Below, in pieces: positions 1 through 9,019 of a DNA stretch of 64,000 nucleotides (its first letter is position 1; each line of letters starts with the position of its first letter). The notes beneath the pieces are model-generated. The model saw nothing but the letters and a program-made list of their open reading frames with translations, was not told the origin of the DNA and searched no databases. The DNA is from Microtetraspora sp. NBRC 13810 (lineage in GTDB: Bacteria; Actinomycetota; Actinomycetes; Streptosporangiales; Streptosporangiaceae), in assembly GCF_030268685.1 (NCBI RefSeq), contig NZ_BSRQ01000015.1:149322-213321 (forward strand), given 5' to 3'. The position numbers and the translations under genes are program-made.

Positions 1-418
1 GGGAGACGTTGCCGTGCAGGTCCATCGAGGTGGAGATCAGGGTGTCCGGCCCGACCGCCTCGCGGACCGCCCGCGCCAGGCCGGCCTCGGCGTCGGTGCG
101 GCCGACCACGCTCATGGCGCCGTGGATGTCGAAGAACAGCCCGTCCAGCGGGCCGGCGGCCTCGGCGCGTGCCACGATCTCGGCTTCCAGCGCGTCGTAC
201 ACCTCGGGCTCGACCGCGCCGCCGGGCAGCGAGACCGCGTGCAGCAGCGGCACCCAGGTGACCTCGGCGCACCACGGGCGCGGCTCCTGGATCCACGGGT
301 ACCGGGCCAGCAGCGCCTCGTCGCGGGTGACCCTGAAATCGGGCAGGCGGGTGCGATGCGGCGAGAAGGTGCTCGACTCGATCGCGATGCCGGCGATGCC
401 GATGCGCAGTGGTGTCAC
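1..418 (-). CDS. M81 family metallopeptidase (MlrC-like), N-terminal part
   Basis: The gene runs off the left edge, so only the first 139 codons are present. The start is GTG at 418, with AAGGAAG about 6 bases upstream. The protein opens with RIGIAGIAIESSTFSP and contains GLFFDIHGAMSVVG and STSMDLHGNVS, which match the N-terminal half of the microcystinase C (MlrC, M81) family, zinc-dependent enzymes that degrade peptides or related amides. The His in the DIHGAM and DLHGN motifs are the expected metal ligands (family knowledge). It lies 61 bp downstream of the ROK regulator on the same strand, opposite a peptide-type ABC importer, so an imported peptide-like substrate is a reasonable inference. 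The substrate itself is unknown. Confidence 0.85.
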   Translation of the reverse strand, partial: MTPLRIGIAGIAIESSTFSPHRTRLPDFRVTRDEALLARYPWIQEPRPWCAEVTWVPLLHAVSLPGGAVEPEVYDALEAEIVARAEAAGPLDGLFFDIHGAMSVVGRTDAEAGLARAVREAVGPDTLISTSMDLHGNVS

Positions 419-479
419 GGGTTCTTCCTTGATTCGTGGTGCGATTCGTGAATGCGGTTCGTGGGTGCGGTTCGAGGGG

Positions 480-1592
480 TCAGGAGGCCGGCGCGGGCAT
501 GCCCTGGTCGATGACGAGCCTGCCGATGCCGAGCAGCCCGGCGTCCGGCCCCGCGGTGCTCTCCCCGATCTCCAGCTCCTGGGTGGTGAGCGGCAGGCAG
601 CGCTCGTAGAGGACGCCGCGGGCGGCGGCGACGAAGAGGTCGCAGCCGCTCAGCGCGCCGCCGAGGATGACCGCCTGCGGGTTGAAGAAGTTGACCACCG
701 TGGCCAGCACCTCGCCGAGCTGGCGACCGGCGAAACGCAGGTTCGTGGTGACCGTGGGGTTGCCGTCGTGGGCGAGGCGCACCAGGTCGGCGGTGTTCCG
801 TACGGCGACGCCGTCCCTGCGGACGGCCGCGACCAGGGCGGCGCCGCTGGCGATGGTCTCCAGGCAGCCGAAGTTGCCGCAGCTGCACGGCTGGTCGCCG
901 CCGGCCGGGACGCGCAGGTGACTGATGTCGCCGGCGACCCCGCGGGCGCCGCGGTGCAGCCGGCCGTCGGTGACGACGGCGGCGCCGACGCCGGTGCCCG
1001 CCTTGATGAAGACGAAGTCGCGCAGCTCACGCCCCCGGGCGACCGCCTCGCCCATGGCCATCAGGTTGGCGTCGTTCTCCACGACCAGCGGCGCGCCGAA
1101 CCGTGCGGCCAGCCAGTCGCGGACGGAGAAGCCGCTCCAGCCGGGCATCCGGGACGGGCCGACCACCACGCCGGTCAGGCCGACGGGCCCGGGCAGCCCG
1201 ACGCCGATGCCGCGCACCGGCCGGCCCGCGCACAGCTCGCCGAGGGCCTCCGCGACCCGTTCCAGGACCGGTGCCGGACCGGCGGCGATGTCCAGGTCGA
1301 TGTCCTCGATCCTCTGCGGTCGTCCGGTGCCGTCCAGGACGGCGACCCGGCCGTGGTGGCCGCCGAGGTCGGCGCCCAGGATCACGCCGTCGCCGTCGCG
1401 GACGGAGAGCAGGCGGGGCCGCCGCCCGCCGCGCGAACTTCCTTCGCCGGATTCCTCCAGCAGGCCGGAGTCGAGCAGCTCCTGGACGTGGGCCGACACC
1501 GTAGAGGGGGCCCAGCCGAGCACGCGGGACAGTTCCGCGCGCGAGGTGGCCTGGCCTGACGCGACGAGCCCCATGATCTGTGCGGCCGACAT
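480..1592 (-). CDS. ROK family transcriptional regulator
   Basis: This is a 370-residue protein with an N-terminal winged HTH (roughly residues 1-60, including SRAELSRVLGWAPSTVSAHV) followed by a ROK sugar-kinase-like domain. Visible ROK signatures are the phosphate-binding stretch GVILGADLGGHHGRVAVLD and the zinc-binding CSCGNFGCLE. The start is ATG at 1592, chosen because AAGGAG sits 5 bases upstream; an in-frame start at 1649 has no such site. It is transcribed divergently from the binding-protein gene at 1907 and co-directionally with the M81 peptidase. It is therefore the likely local repressor of the import operon. The effector is unknown; ROK regulators normally bind sugars, although the adjacent importer is of the peptide type. 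Confidence 0.9.
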   Translation of the reverse strand: MSAAQIMGLVASGQATSRAELSRVLGWAPSTVSAHVQELLDSGLLEESGEGSSRGGRRPRLLSVRDGDGVILGADLGGHHGRVAVLDGTGRPQRIEDIDLDIAAGPAPVLERVAEALGELCAGRPVRGIGVGLPGPVGLTGVVVGPSRMPGWSGFSVRDWLAARFGAPLVVENDANLMAMGEAVARGRELRDFVFIKAGTGVGAAVVTDGRLHRGARGVAGDISHLRVPAGGDQPCSCGNFGCLETIASGAALVAAVRRDGVAVRNTADLVRLAHDGNPTVTTNLRFAGRQLGEVLATVVNFFNPQAVILGGALSGCDLFVAAARGVLYERCLPLTTQELEIGESTAGPDAGLLGIGRLVIDQGMPAPAS

Positions 1593-1906
1593 GGTGGCTC
1601 CTTCACTTCTGTGATCCACGGTTGCGATCCAACCATGAGCCTCGATCATCGATACCTGCCCGAACTAAGTGGCAACTTACTTCGGAAACGAACGTTGTCG
1701 AGGCAAGCTGAGCTGGACGATAGCAAGCGCGCTGGCCCTAGTCCACCAGGAGACGGACATATCGGACGTGTTACGACCGAGTTACCTGGGCCTCCTGTGC
1801 CTACTTTCTTCGATCGAAGGTTGTTTTCGTTCAAAGTTGCGATGTATCGTCGCCGCCAACGTCTAGCCGAACTTCGCAGACGAGGCACCTCGCATCAGGA
1901 GCACCG
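1593..1906. promoter_or_regulatory. Divergent control region with two inverted repeats
   Basis: This 314-bp gap separates the ROK gene from the ABC importer and contains no convincing ORF. It is less GC-rich than its surroundings. Two dyads are visible: TAAGT-GGCA-ACTTA at 1666-1679 and the perfect 12-bp palindrome CTTCGATCGAAG at 1808-1819, about 90 bp before the importer start. Either could be the ROK operator. No clear -35/-10 pair was assigned. Confidence 0.55.
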
Positions 1907-3745
1907 ATGAACAGACCCCTGCCATCCCTTTTGAGGGCTGCCCGCCCGCTGGCCGTACTGGGCGTGGCCGCGACCCTCCTGGCGGCCGGATGCTCCTCGG
2001 GCGACGGTTCGGCCCCGGGCGGCGGATCGGCGAGCGGCGGCAAGCCGCAGCAGGGCGGCTCGATGACCTTCGCGATGCCGCCGAACGCCACCCCCAACTG
2101 GATCTTCCCGATCGGCACCCCCGGCCACAGCGCGAGCTACAACGGCGCGATCCGGCAGCAGGTCTTCCTCCCGCTCTACACCTTCAACGGGAACGACAGC
2201 AGCAAGCCGGACATCAAGGCGGGCGCCGCCGAACTGCCGGAGTACTCCAGCGACGGCAAGTCGGTCACCATCACGCTGAGGGACAACCTGACCTGGGCCA
2301 ACGGCCAGAAGGTCACGTCCAGGGACGTCGAGTTCTGGTTCAACCTGGTCAAGTACAACAAGGAGAAGTGGTCCGCCTACAACAAGGGCCAGTTCCCCGA
2401 CAACGTCGCCAAGTTCACCGTGGTGGACGACAAGACGTTCAAGATGGACCTCACCCGGGCCTACAACCCCGACTGGTTCACCGCCAACCAGCTCGTCCGG
2501 ATGTCCCCGATGCCGCAGGCGGCCTGGGACATCCAGCAGGCGGGCGGCCAGGTCGGCGACTACGACCGCACCGAGGACGGCGCCAAGAAGGTCTTCGACT
2601 ACCTGATCGGCGAGGCCGGGAAGCTGTCGGAGTACGCGACCAACCCGCTGTGGAAGGTCGCCAACGGCCCCTTCACGGTCAAGGAGTTCACCACCACCGG
2701 CCAGGTCACCCTCGCCAAGAACCCCAAGTACACCGGGGACGACGCGGCCCACCTGGACAGCATCACCTTCAAGCCGTTCACCTCGGCCCAGGCCGAGTTC
2801 AACGTGCTGCGCTCGGGCGGCGTCGACTACGGGTACATCCCCGCGCTGGCGCTGTCGCAGCAGAAGACGATCGAGGGCATGGGCTACTCGGTCAAGCGGT
2901 GGGACGGCTGGGCCATCACCTACATCCCGTACAACTTCAACAACCCGGAGATGGGCCCGGTCTTCAAGCAGCTCTACATCCGCCAGGCCGTGCAGATGTC
3001 GGTCGACCAGGACACCATCAGCAAGGTCATCTGGCACGACCAGGCGACCCCCGGCTACGGACCGGTGCCGCAGATCCCGCCGTCCTCCTACCAAGGTGAG
3101 GGCCAGAAGACCAACCCCTACCCGTTCGACGTCGAGAAGGCCAAGGCGCTGATCGCCTCGCACGGCTGGGAGATCCAGAACGGCGTGGCGACCTGCACCA
3201 AGCCGGGCACCGGCGACGACCAGTGCGGCGAGGGCGTCGACCAGGGCACGCAGCTCAAGTTCGAGCTGCTCACCCAGAGCGGCAGCACCGAGACCGACAA
3301 CATGATGCAGGAGCTCCAGTCGTCCCTGTCAAAGATCGGCGTCGCCCTGACGATCAAGTCGGAGCCGCTGAACTCGGTGCTCGACCACTCCCCGGTCTGC
3401 AAGCCGGCCGACTCGACCTGCTCCTGGCAGCTCTCCTTCTTCGGCACCTCGGGCAGCTGGTACTACCCGGCCTACCCGAGCGGTGAGGAGATCTTCGCCA
3501 CCGACGCCGGCACCAACCTGGGCAGCTACAGCGACCCCAAGGCCGACGAGATCATCGAGCGGACGACCAGCTCCACCGACTCCACGGCGATGCAGGAGTA
3601 CAGCGACTACCTGGCCAAGAACCTGCCGGTGATCTGGATGCCGAACCCCGCCTACCAGGTGTCCGCCATCAAGAACACCATCGGCGGCGTCGAGCAGGAC
3701 CCGATGGCCGGCATGACGCCCCAGCGCTGGTACCTGGTCAAGTAA
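1907..3745 (+). CDS. ABC transporter substrate-binding lipoprotein (family 5)
   Basis: A 612-residue extracytoplasmic solute-binding protein. The N-terminus has a basic region, a hydrophobic core and the lipobox LAAGC with Cys29, so it should be a membrane-anchored lipoprotein. After a Gly/Ser-rich linker the mature part resembles DppA/OppA-type family 5 binding proteins (TLRDNLTWANGQKVTSRDVE near residues 125-145, and the WMPNPAYQVSAIKNTIGG stretch near the C-terminus). It begins an operon with two permeases and a fused ATPase. The ligand is probably a peptide or other small cationic or oligomeric nutrient; the sequence does not resolve it. Confidence 0.92.
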   Translation: MNRPLPSLLRAARPLAVLGVAATLLAAGCSSGDGSAPGGGSASGGKPQQGGSMTFAMPPNATPNWIFPIGTPGHSASYNGAIRQQVFLPLYTFNGNDSSKPDIKAGAAELPEYSSDGKSVTITLRDNLTWANGQKVTSRDVEFWFNLVKYNKEKWSAYNKGQFPDNVAKFTVVDDKTFKMDLTRAYNPDWFTANQLVRMSPMPQAAWDIQQAGGQVGDYDRTEDGAKKVFDYLIGEAGKLSEYATNPLWKVANGPFTVKEFTTTGQVTLAKNPKYTGDDAAHLDSITFKPFTSAQAEFNVLRSGGVDYGYIPALALSQQKTIEGMGYSVKRWDGWAITYIPYNFNNPEMGPVFKQLYIRQAVQMSVDQDTISKVIWHDQATPGYGPVPQIPPSSYQGEGQKTNPYPFDVEKAKALIASHGWEIQNGVATCTKPGTGDDQCGEGVDQGTQLKFELLTQSGSTETDNMMQELQSSLSKIGVALTIKSEPLNSVLDHSPVCKPADSTCSWQLSFFGTSGSWYYPAYPSGEEIFATDAGTNLGSYSDPKADEIIERTTSSTDSTAMQEYSDYLAKNLPVIWMPNPAYQVSAIKNTIGGVEQDPMAGMTPQRWYLVK

Positions 3746-3804
3746 CCGATCCGCCCGGGACGGCCACCCCGTCCCGGGCCCCAACCCCTGGTCGGAGGCT
3801 CCTC

Positions 3805-4758
3805 GTGATCCGCTTCCTGGCAAAGCGGTTCGGGCAGGCGCTCGTCGTCATCGCACTGGTGACGGTGATCGTCTTCCTGCTGCTGCACTCGGTCCCCGGC
3901 GGACCCGCCCGCGGCATCCTCGGCCCGCAGGCCACCACCGAGGCGATCGCGGCGTTCAACCACGAGCACGGCTTCGACCGGTCCCTGCCGGAGCAGTACT
4001 GGATGTACGTCAGCGGCCTGCTGCGCGGCGACCTCGGCGAGTCCTACACGCTCAACCAGTCGGTCAGCTCGCTGATCGGCCAGCGCATCCCCAAGACGCT
4101 GGTGCTGACCGGCCTGTCCACCCTGCTCGCGCTGCTCATCGCGATCCCGCTCGGGGTGTGGCAGGGCCGGCGGCGCAAGGGGCTGGCCGACTACGCCATC
4201 ACCACCCTGGTGTTCATCGGGTACGCCACCCCGGTCTTCTTCCTCGCGCTCATCCTGGTGATCGTGTTCGCGGAGAAGATCCCCATCCTGCCGGTCCAGG
4301 CGCCACAGGCCGAGACGCTGGCCGGGCTGTTCGCCGACTCGCGCGGACTCATCCTGCCCATCCTCGCCGGGGCCATCGCCAGCGTCGCCGTGTTCAGCCG
4401 CTATATGCGCTCGGCCGTGCTGGACAACCTCGCCGAGGACTACGTGCGCACCGCGCGGGCCAAGGGCGCCTCCGAGCGGCGGGTCGTGTGGCTGCACATC
4501 ATGCGCAACTCCCTGACGCCCATCATCGCGATGCTCGGCTACCAGCTCCCGGTCCTCTTCTCCGGCGCGCTCATCACCGAGTCGGTGTTCAACTATCCCG
4601 GCATGGGTCTGCTCTTCTGGAACGCCGCGCAGACCTCCGACTTCCCGATCCTGCTCGGCTCGGTGCTCGTGATCGCGGTGGCGACCGTCGTCGGATCGCT
4701 GATCGCGGACATCCTCCAGGCGTTCGTCGACCCGCGGGTGCGAGGAGCCATCACATGA
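3805..4758 (+). CDS. Peptide-type ABC transporter permease (DppB-like)
   Basis: A 317-residue inner-membrane permease with about six hydrophobic segments, beginning RFLAKRFGQALVVIALVTV, and the classical EAA-type coupling loop (DYVRTARAKGASERRVVWLH near residue 215). GTG at 3805 is preceded by GGAGG-type pairing in GTCGGAGGCTCCTC. The gene lies 59 bp after the binding protein, and its TGA overlaps the ATG of the second permease (ATGA at 4755-4758), indicating translational coupling. Function as the DppB half of a dipeptide/oligopeptide/nickel-family importer rests on family resemblance. Confidence 0.92.
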   Translation: MIRFLAKRFGQALVVIALVTVIVFLLLHSVPGGPARGILGPQATTEAIAAFNHEHGFDRSLPEQYWMYVSGLLRGDLGESYTLNQSVSSLIGQRIPKTLVLTGLSTLLALLIAIPLGVWQGRRRKGLADYAITTLVFIGYATPVFFLALILVIVFAEKIPILPVQAPQAETLAGLFADSRGLILPILAGAIASVAVFSRYMRSAVLDNLAEDYVRTARAKGASERRVVWLHIMRNSLTPIIAMLGYQLPVLFSGALITESVFNYPGMGLLFWNAAQTSDFPILLGSVLVIAVATVVGSLIADILQAFVDPRVRGAIT

Positions 4759-5648
4759 CCGTTTCCACGCCGCATGTCGAAGCCGAGCACGTCCCGGTGG
4801 CCGGGCCCTACCGGCGCATGGTGAAGCTGTTCTTCGCCAACAAGCTCGCCGTGACCGGGCTGATCATCCTCGCGCTGCTGCTGGTGTTCTGCTTCCTCGG
4901 CCCGCTGGTGCACCCGACGGACCAGATCCACACCCAGCTCGCCGACGCCAACCTGGCCCCCGGCACCAAGGGCCACCCGCTCGGCACCGACGACGTCGGC
5001 CGCGACGTGCTCGGCCGCCTGATGATCGGCGGCCAGACCTCGCTGGAGATCGGCATCGCCGCCGGGCTGCTGGCCACCCTGATCGGCACCGTGTGGGGCG
5101 CCATCGCCGGGTACGCCGGCGGCTGGCTGGACACGGTCATGATGCGTGTCGTGGACGCGGGCATCGCGATTCCGGCGCTGTTCCTGCTCCTGGTCAGCGC
5201 GACGATCTTCCGGCCCACCGTGCCGGTGCAGATCGTCATCATCGGCTGCGTCTCGTGGCTGGTGCCGGCCCGGCTGGTGCGCGCGGAGGCGCTGTCGCTG
5301 CGCAGCCGCGACTTCGTGCAGGCGATGAAGGCGATGGGCGGCGGCCACGGCCGCGCGGTGTTCCGGCACATCATCCCGAACGCCATCGGCACCGTCGTGG
5401 TCAACGCGACCTTCCAGGTGGCCGACGCGATCCTGCTCATCGCCTACGTCAGCTTCCTCGGCCTCGGCGTGGCCCCGCCCGCCACCGACTGGGGCGCCAT
5501 GCTCAGCAAGGGCATCTCCTACACCTACGACGGCTACTGGTGGCTGATCTTCCCCGCCGGCATCGCCATCGTGCTCGTGGTCTCCGCCTTCAACTGCATC
5601 GGCGACGGCCTGCGCGACTCGTTCGAAGTACGGCTGCAAGGCCGATGA
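4755..5648 (+). CDS. Peptide-type ABC transporter permease (DppC-like)
   Basis: A 297-residue membrane protein partnering the preceding permease. The start is ATG at 4755, overlapping the upstream stop; longer in-frame starts run inside the upstream permease gene and are rejected. A cytoplasmic N-terminal tail precedes the first helix (LAVTGLIILALLLVFCFLG). It has the family signature HPLGTDDVGRDVLGRL and the coupling loop SRDFVQAMKAMGGGHGRAVF. It ends 10 bp before the ATPase start, which is reached through a GAGGAGGA ribosome site. Together these proteins form the transmembrane channel of the importer. Confidence 0.92.
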   Translation: MTVSTPHVEAEHVPVAGPYRRMVKLFFANKLAVTGLIILALLLVFCFLGPLVHPTDQIHTQLADANLAPGTKGHPLGTDDVGRDVLGRLMIGGQTSLEIGIAAGLLATLIGTVWGAIAGYAGGWLDTVMMRVVDAGIAIPALFLLLVSATIFRPTVPVQIVIIGCVSWLVPARLVRAEALSLRSRDFVQAMKAMGGGHGRAVFRHIIPNAIGTVVVNATFQVADAILLIAYVSFLGLGVAPPATDWGAMLSKGISYTYDGYWWLIFPAGIAIVLVVSAFNCIGDGLRDSFEVRLQGR

Positions 5649-5658
5649 GGAGGATCCA

Positions 5659-7341
<1,683 letters not shown>

Positions 7342-7363
7342 CCTGCGGGCCCGCAGCGGGCGG

Positions 7364-8335
7364 TCAGGATCTCACGGCGACGGTGAGGTCGAACGTCACC
7401 GGTTTCCGGTCCGGGAACAGCAGGAAACCGTGCGCGTCGGTCATGTTCCACTCCGCGTAGCACCGGGTGGGCACACCGGGCGTGGCGACCTTGACGCTGA
7501 TCTCGGTGGTCTCGCCGGGACGGGTGTACGGGATGGGCACCCGCCGCGCCGTGAGGCAGTCGTGGTCGACGGTCATCTCGCCCATGCGCTGCAGGAAGCG
7601 GTTCCGCCAGGGGACGGAGCCGGAGTTCTTCAGCGCCCAGATCTTGAGGTAGGACCGGTTGGGGGCGAGCTGGATGCCGTCCGTCAGCGTGATGCCGGTG
7701 ACGTGCATCGCGTCCCCGGTGGCCAGCGGGGAGGGCCCGGCATGGTGCTTCTCCTTGGCCGGGCCGGTGATGCGCATTTCGTCGGGCGCGTTGAGCAGGC
7801 CGAAGAGCCCGGCCACCACGGCGGTGAGGACCGCGCCCGCCAGGCCGATCAGGGCGACGACCAGTGGTCCGGCCCGCCCTTCCAGCCGCGGCTCCGGCTC
7901 GGGGGGCGCTAGCAGCCGCCGCGCGTCCCTGGCCGTCGCGGGCGACCCGGTGACCAGCACGCAGCCCCCGTCGCGGACGCGGCCCGAGGCCAGGGTGAGC
8001 GCCTCGCCGAGACCCGCGGCCGTGAGCACCCGGTCCGGCCCGAAGACCTCGGCCGCCCGCGCCGCGAGCGCCTCCGGCGGCAGTGAGCGATATGCGGAGT
8101 TCCCCGTGACGACGAGCGTGCCGACCGCCGGCTCAAGCGTTTTAAGAATGTTGAGGGTGTCGGCCTGGCTGGTGACCGCGAGCACGCCCACCACGTCGGT
8201 GAAGGAGTAATCGCTTTTCAGCGCCGCCAAGGTCGAAGCGACGGCCTCCGGCCCGCGCGCGGGATCGACGAGCACCGGCGGGTCGCCGCGCAACAGGTCG
8301 AGCCGGCTTGTCGGAGCATCGGAGTTTCTGGCCAT
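7364..8335 (-). CDS. Membrane protein: FolC C-domain-like region, TM helix, NBR1-Ig-like domain
   Basis: A 323-residue protein with three recognisable parts. Residues about 20-142 resemble the C-terminal (Mur-ligase C-type) domain of actinobacterial folylpolyglutamate synthase: VVGVLAV, LEPAVGTLVVTGNSAYRSLPPEAL, EVFGPDRV and CVLVTGSPATARDARRLL follow that domain in order. There is no ATP-binding Mur-ligase domain, and the family DxAHNP motif reads DPARGP. Residues 157-181 form one transmembrane helix. Residues about 205-323 resemble an NBR1-type Ig-like domain (SYLKIWALKNSGSVPW, YTRPGETTEISVKV, YAEWNMTDAHGFLLFPDR). The fold calls are by eye. The gene converges on the peptide importer with only 22 bp between stops. 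No function is assigned; the Ig-like part is presumably outside the cell. Confidence 0.75.
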   Translation of the reverse strand: MARNSDAPTSRLDLLRGDPPVLVDPARGPEAVASTLAALKSDYSFTDVVGVLAVTSQADTLNILKTLEPAVGTLVVTGNSAYRSLPPEALAARAAEVFGPDRVLTAAGLGEALTLASGRVRDGGCVLVTGSPATARDARRLLAPPEPEPRLEGRAGPLVVALIGLAGAVLTAVVAGLFGLLNAPDEMRITGPAKEKHHAGPSPLATGDAMHVTGITLTDGIQLAPNRSYLKIWALKNSGSVPWRNRFLQRMGEMTVDHDCLTARRVPIPYTRPGETTEISVKVATPGVPTRCYAEWNMTDAHGFLLFPDRKPVTFDLTVAVRS

Positions 8336-8591
8336 GGTGAGCCCTATTATGCGCCGCCCCAGTTTCCTCCGCCGCGCCGCCGAGCTCGCTTTTCAGAGCT
8401 CGATACACCGTCTTGGCGGGAGTAATACGAAAACCGCTCTTTTGGCGGAGTGGCGGGACCGTCGCGTTTTTCGAGGACCGGCTCATGGATAAGCAACAAA
8501 AAGCACGATAAATGAGAAAATTTGATGCAAAAGCCTGAAGTTGGATGACATAGTGGTCGTCGGTGAGCCGGTAGATCGTTAGGCTGGGGCG
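8336..8591. other. AT-richer intergenic region upstream of two divergent genes
   Basis: This 256-bp gap lies between the divergent NBR1-Ig-like gene and the EspC-like gene. The stretch around 8485-8560 is markedly AT-rich for this genome (runs such as AAAAAGC and GAGAAAATTT) and probably contains promoters in both directions. No convincing ORF or RNA gene was found. An overlapping minus-strand reading frame starting at 8486 has no ribosome site and quickly becomes antiphase to the adjacent gene. Confidence 0.4.
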
Positions 8592-8921
8592 ATGCCCTCC
8601 GCGACGCCGGGAAGAGACCCCGAGCTACACGTCGACCAGCACAGCCTCCGGACCGCGTCCGCCGACATCCACAGGGTGGCCGACCGGCTCGACGAGCTCG
8701 TCAGGCGGACGCTCGGCGGCGTCCCCGGGCAGCCGGTGGAGGACCCCGAGCATCCCGGGGCCGAGTTCGACATGGAGTACGCGAGCCTGATGGGCTTCAC
8801 GCCGCAGGCGTACGCGTCGCTGGTGGCGAGGCTGCGCGGCGTCGCGGGCGGCGTGTCGGAGCACTCGGGCAGCCACGAGCGGGCCGAGCGGGCCAACGAG
8901 GCGGTGTCGCGGGAGGTGTGA
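8592..8921 (+). CDS. EspC/WXG100-like small protein, putative type VII secretion partner
   Basis: A 109-residue helical protein with no signal peptide. Its pattern (VDQHSLRTASADIHRVADRLDEL, then MEYASLMGFTPQAYASLVARLRGVAGGV, then a charged C-terminal helix) resembles the EspC-like (ESX secretion-associated) family of small helical-hairpin proteins found beside type VII secretion substrates. There is no strict WXG motif. It is transcribed towards the putative effector gene on the opposite strand, 98 bp away stop to stop. The ribosome site (GGCTGGGGCG) is weak. A partner or chaperone role for the neighbouring effector is inferred; no ESX core genes are in the window. Confidence 0.6.
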   Translation: MPSATPGRDPELHVDQHSLRTASADIHRVADRLDELVRRTLGGVPGQPVEDPEHPGAEFDMEYASLMGFTPQAYASLVARLRGVAGGVSEHSGSHERAERANEAVSREV

Positions 8922-8968
8922 GGGAGATCTCCCGCGGGTCGCGGGGGTCAACGGCCGCGGGAGCCCCG

Positions 8969-9019
8969 CGTCCGTGGGAGAACCGCGTCTGTGGGAGAAC
9001 CACGTCCGTGGGAGAACCG
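8969..9019. repeat. Three tandem copies of a 17-bp repeat
   Basis: Three head-to-tail 17-bp units occupy 8969-8985, 8986-9002 and 9003-9019. The unit is CGTCCGTGGGAGAACCG; the middle copy differs at two positions (CGTCTGTGGGAGAACCA). The array fills the gap between two convergent genes and ends exactly at the stop codon of the minus-strand effector gene. No hairpin was obvious in it. Confidence 0.9.

Noticed and set aside
1895..3163. Long open frame opposite the peptide-binding protein
   Set aside because: An antisense by-product of high-GC third positions; no ribosome site or recognisable domain. Many similar frames across the window were discarded for the same reason.
8142..8486. Minus-strand reading frame upstream of the NBR1-Ig-like gene
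   Set aside because: No ribosome site; most of it overlaps the real gene out of frame and has shadow-type Arg/Ala/Gly composition.
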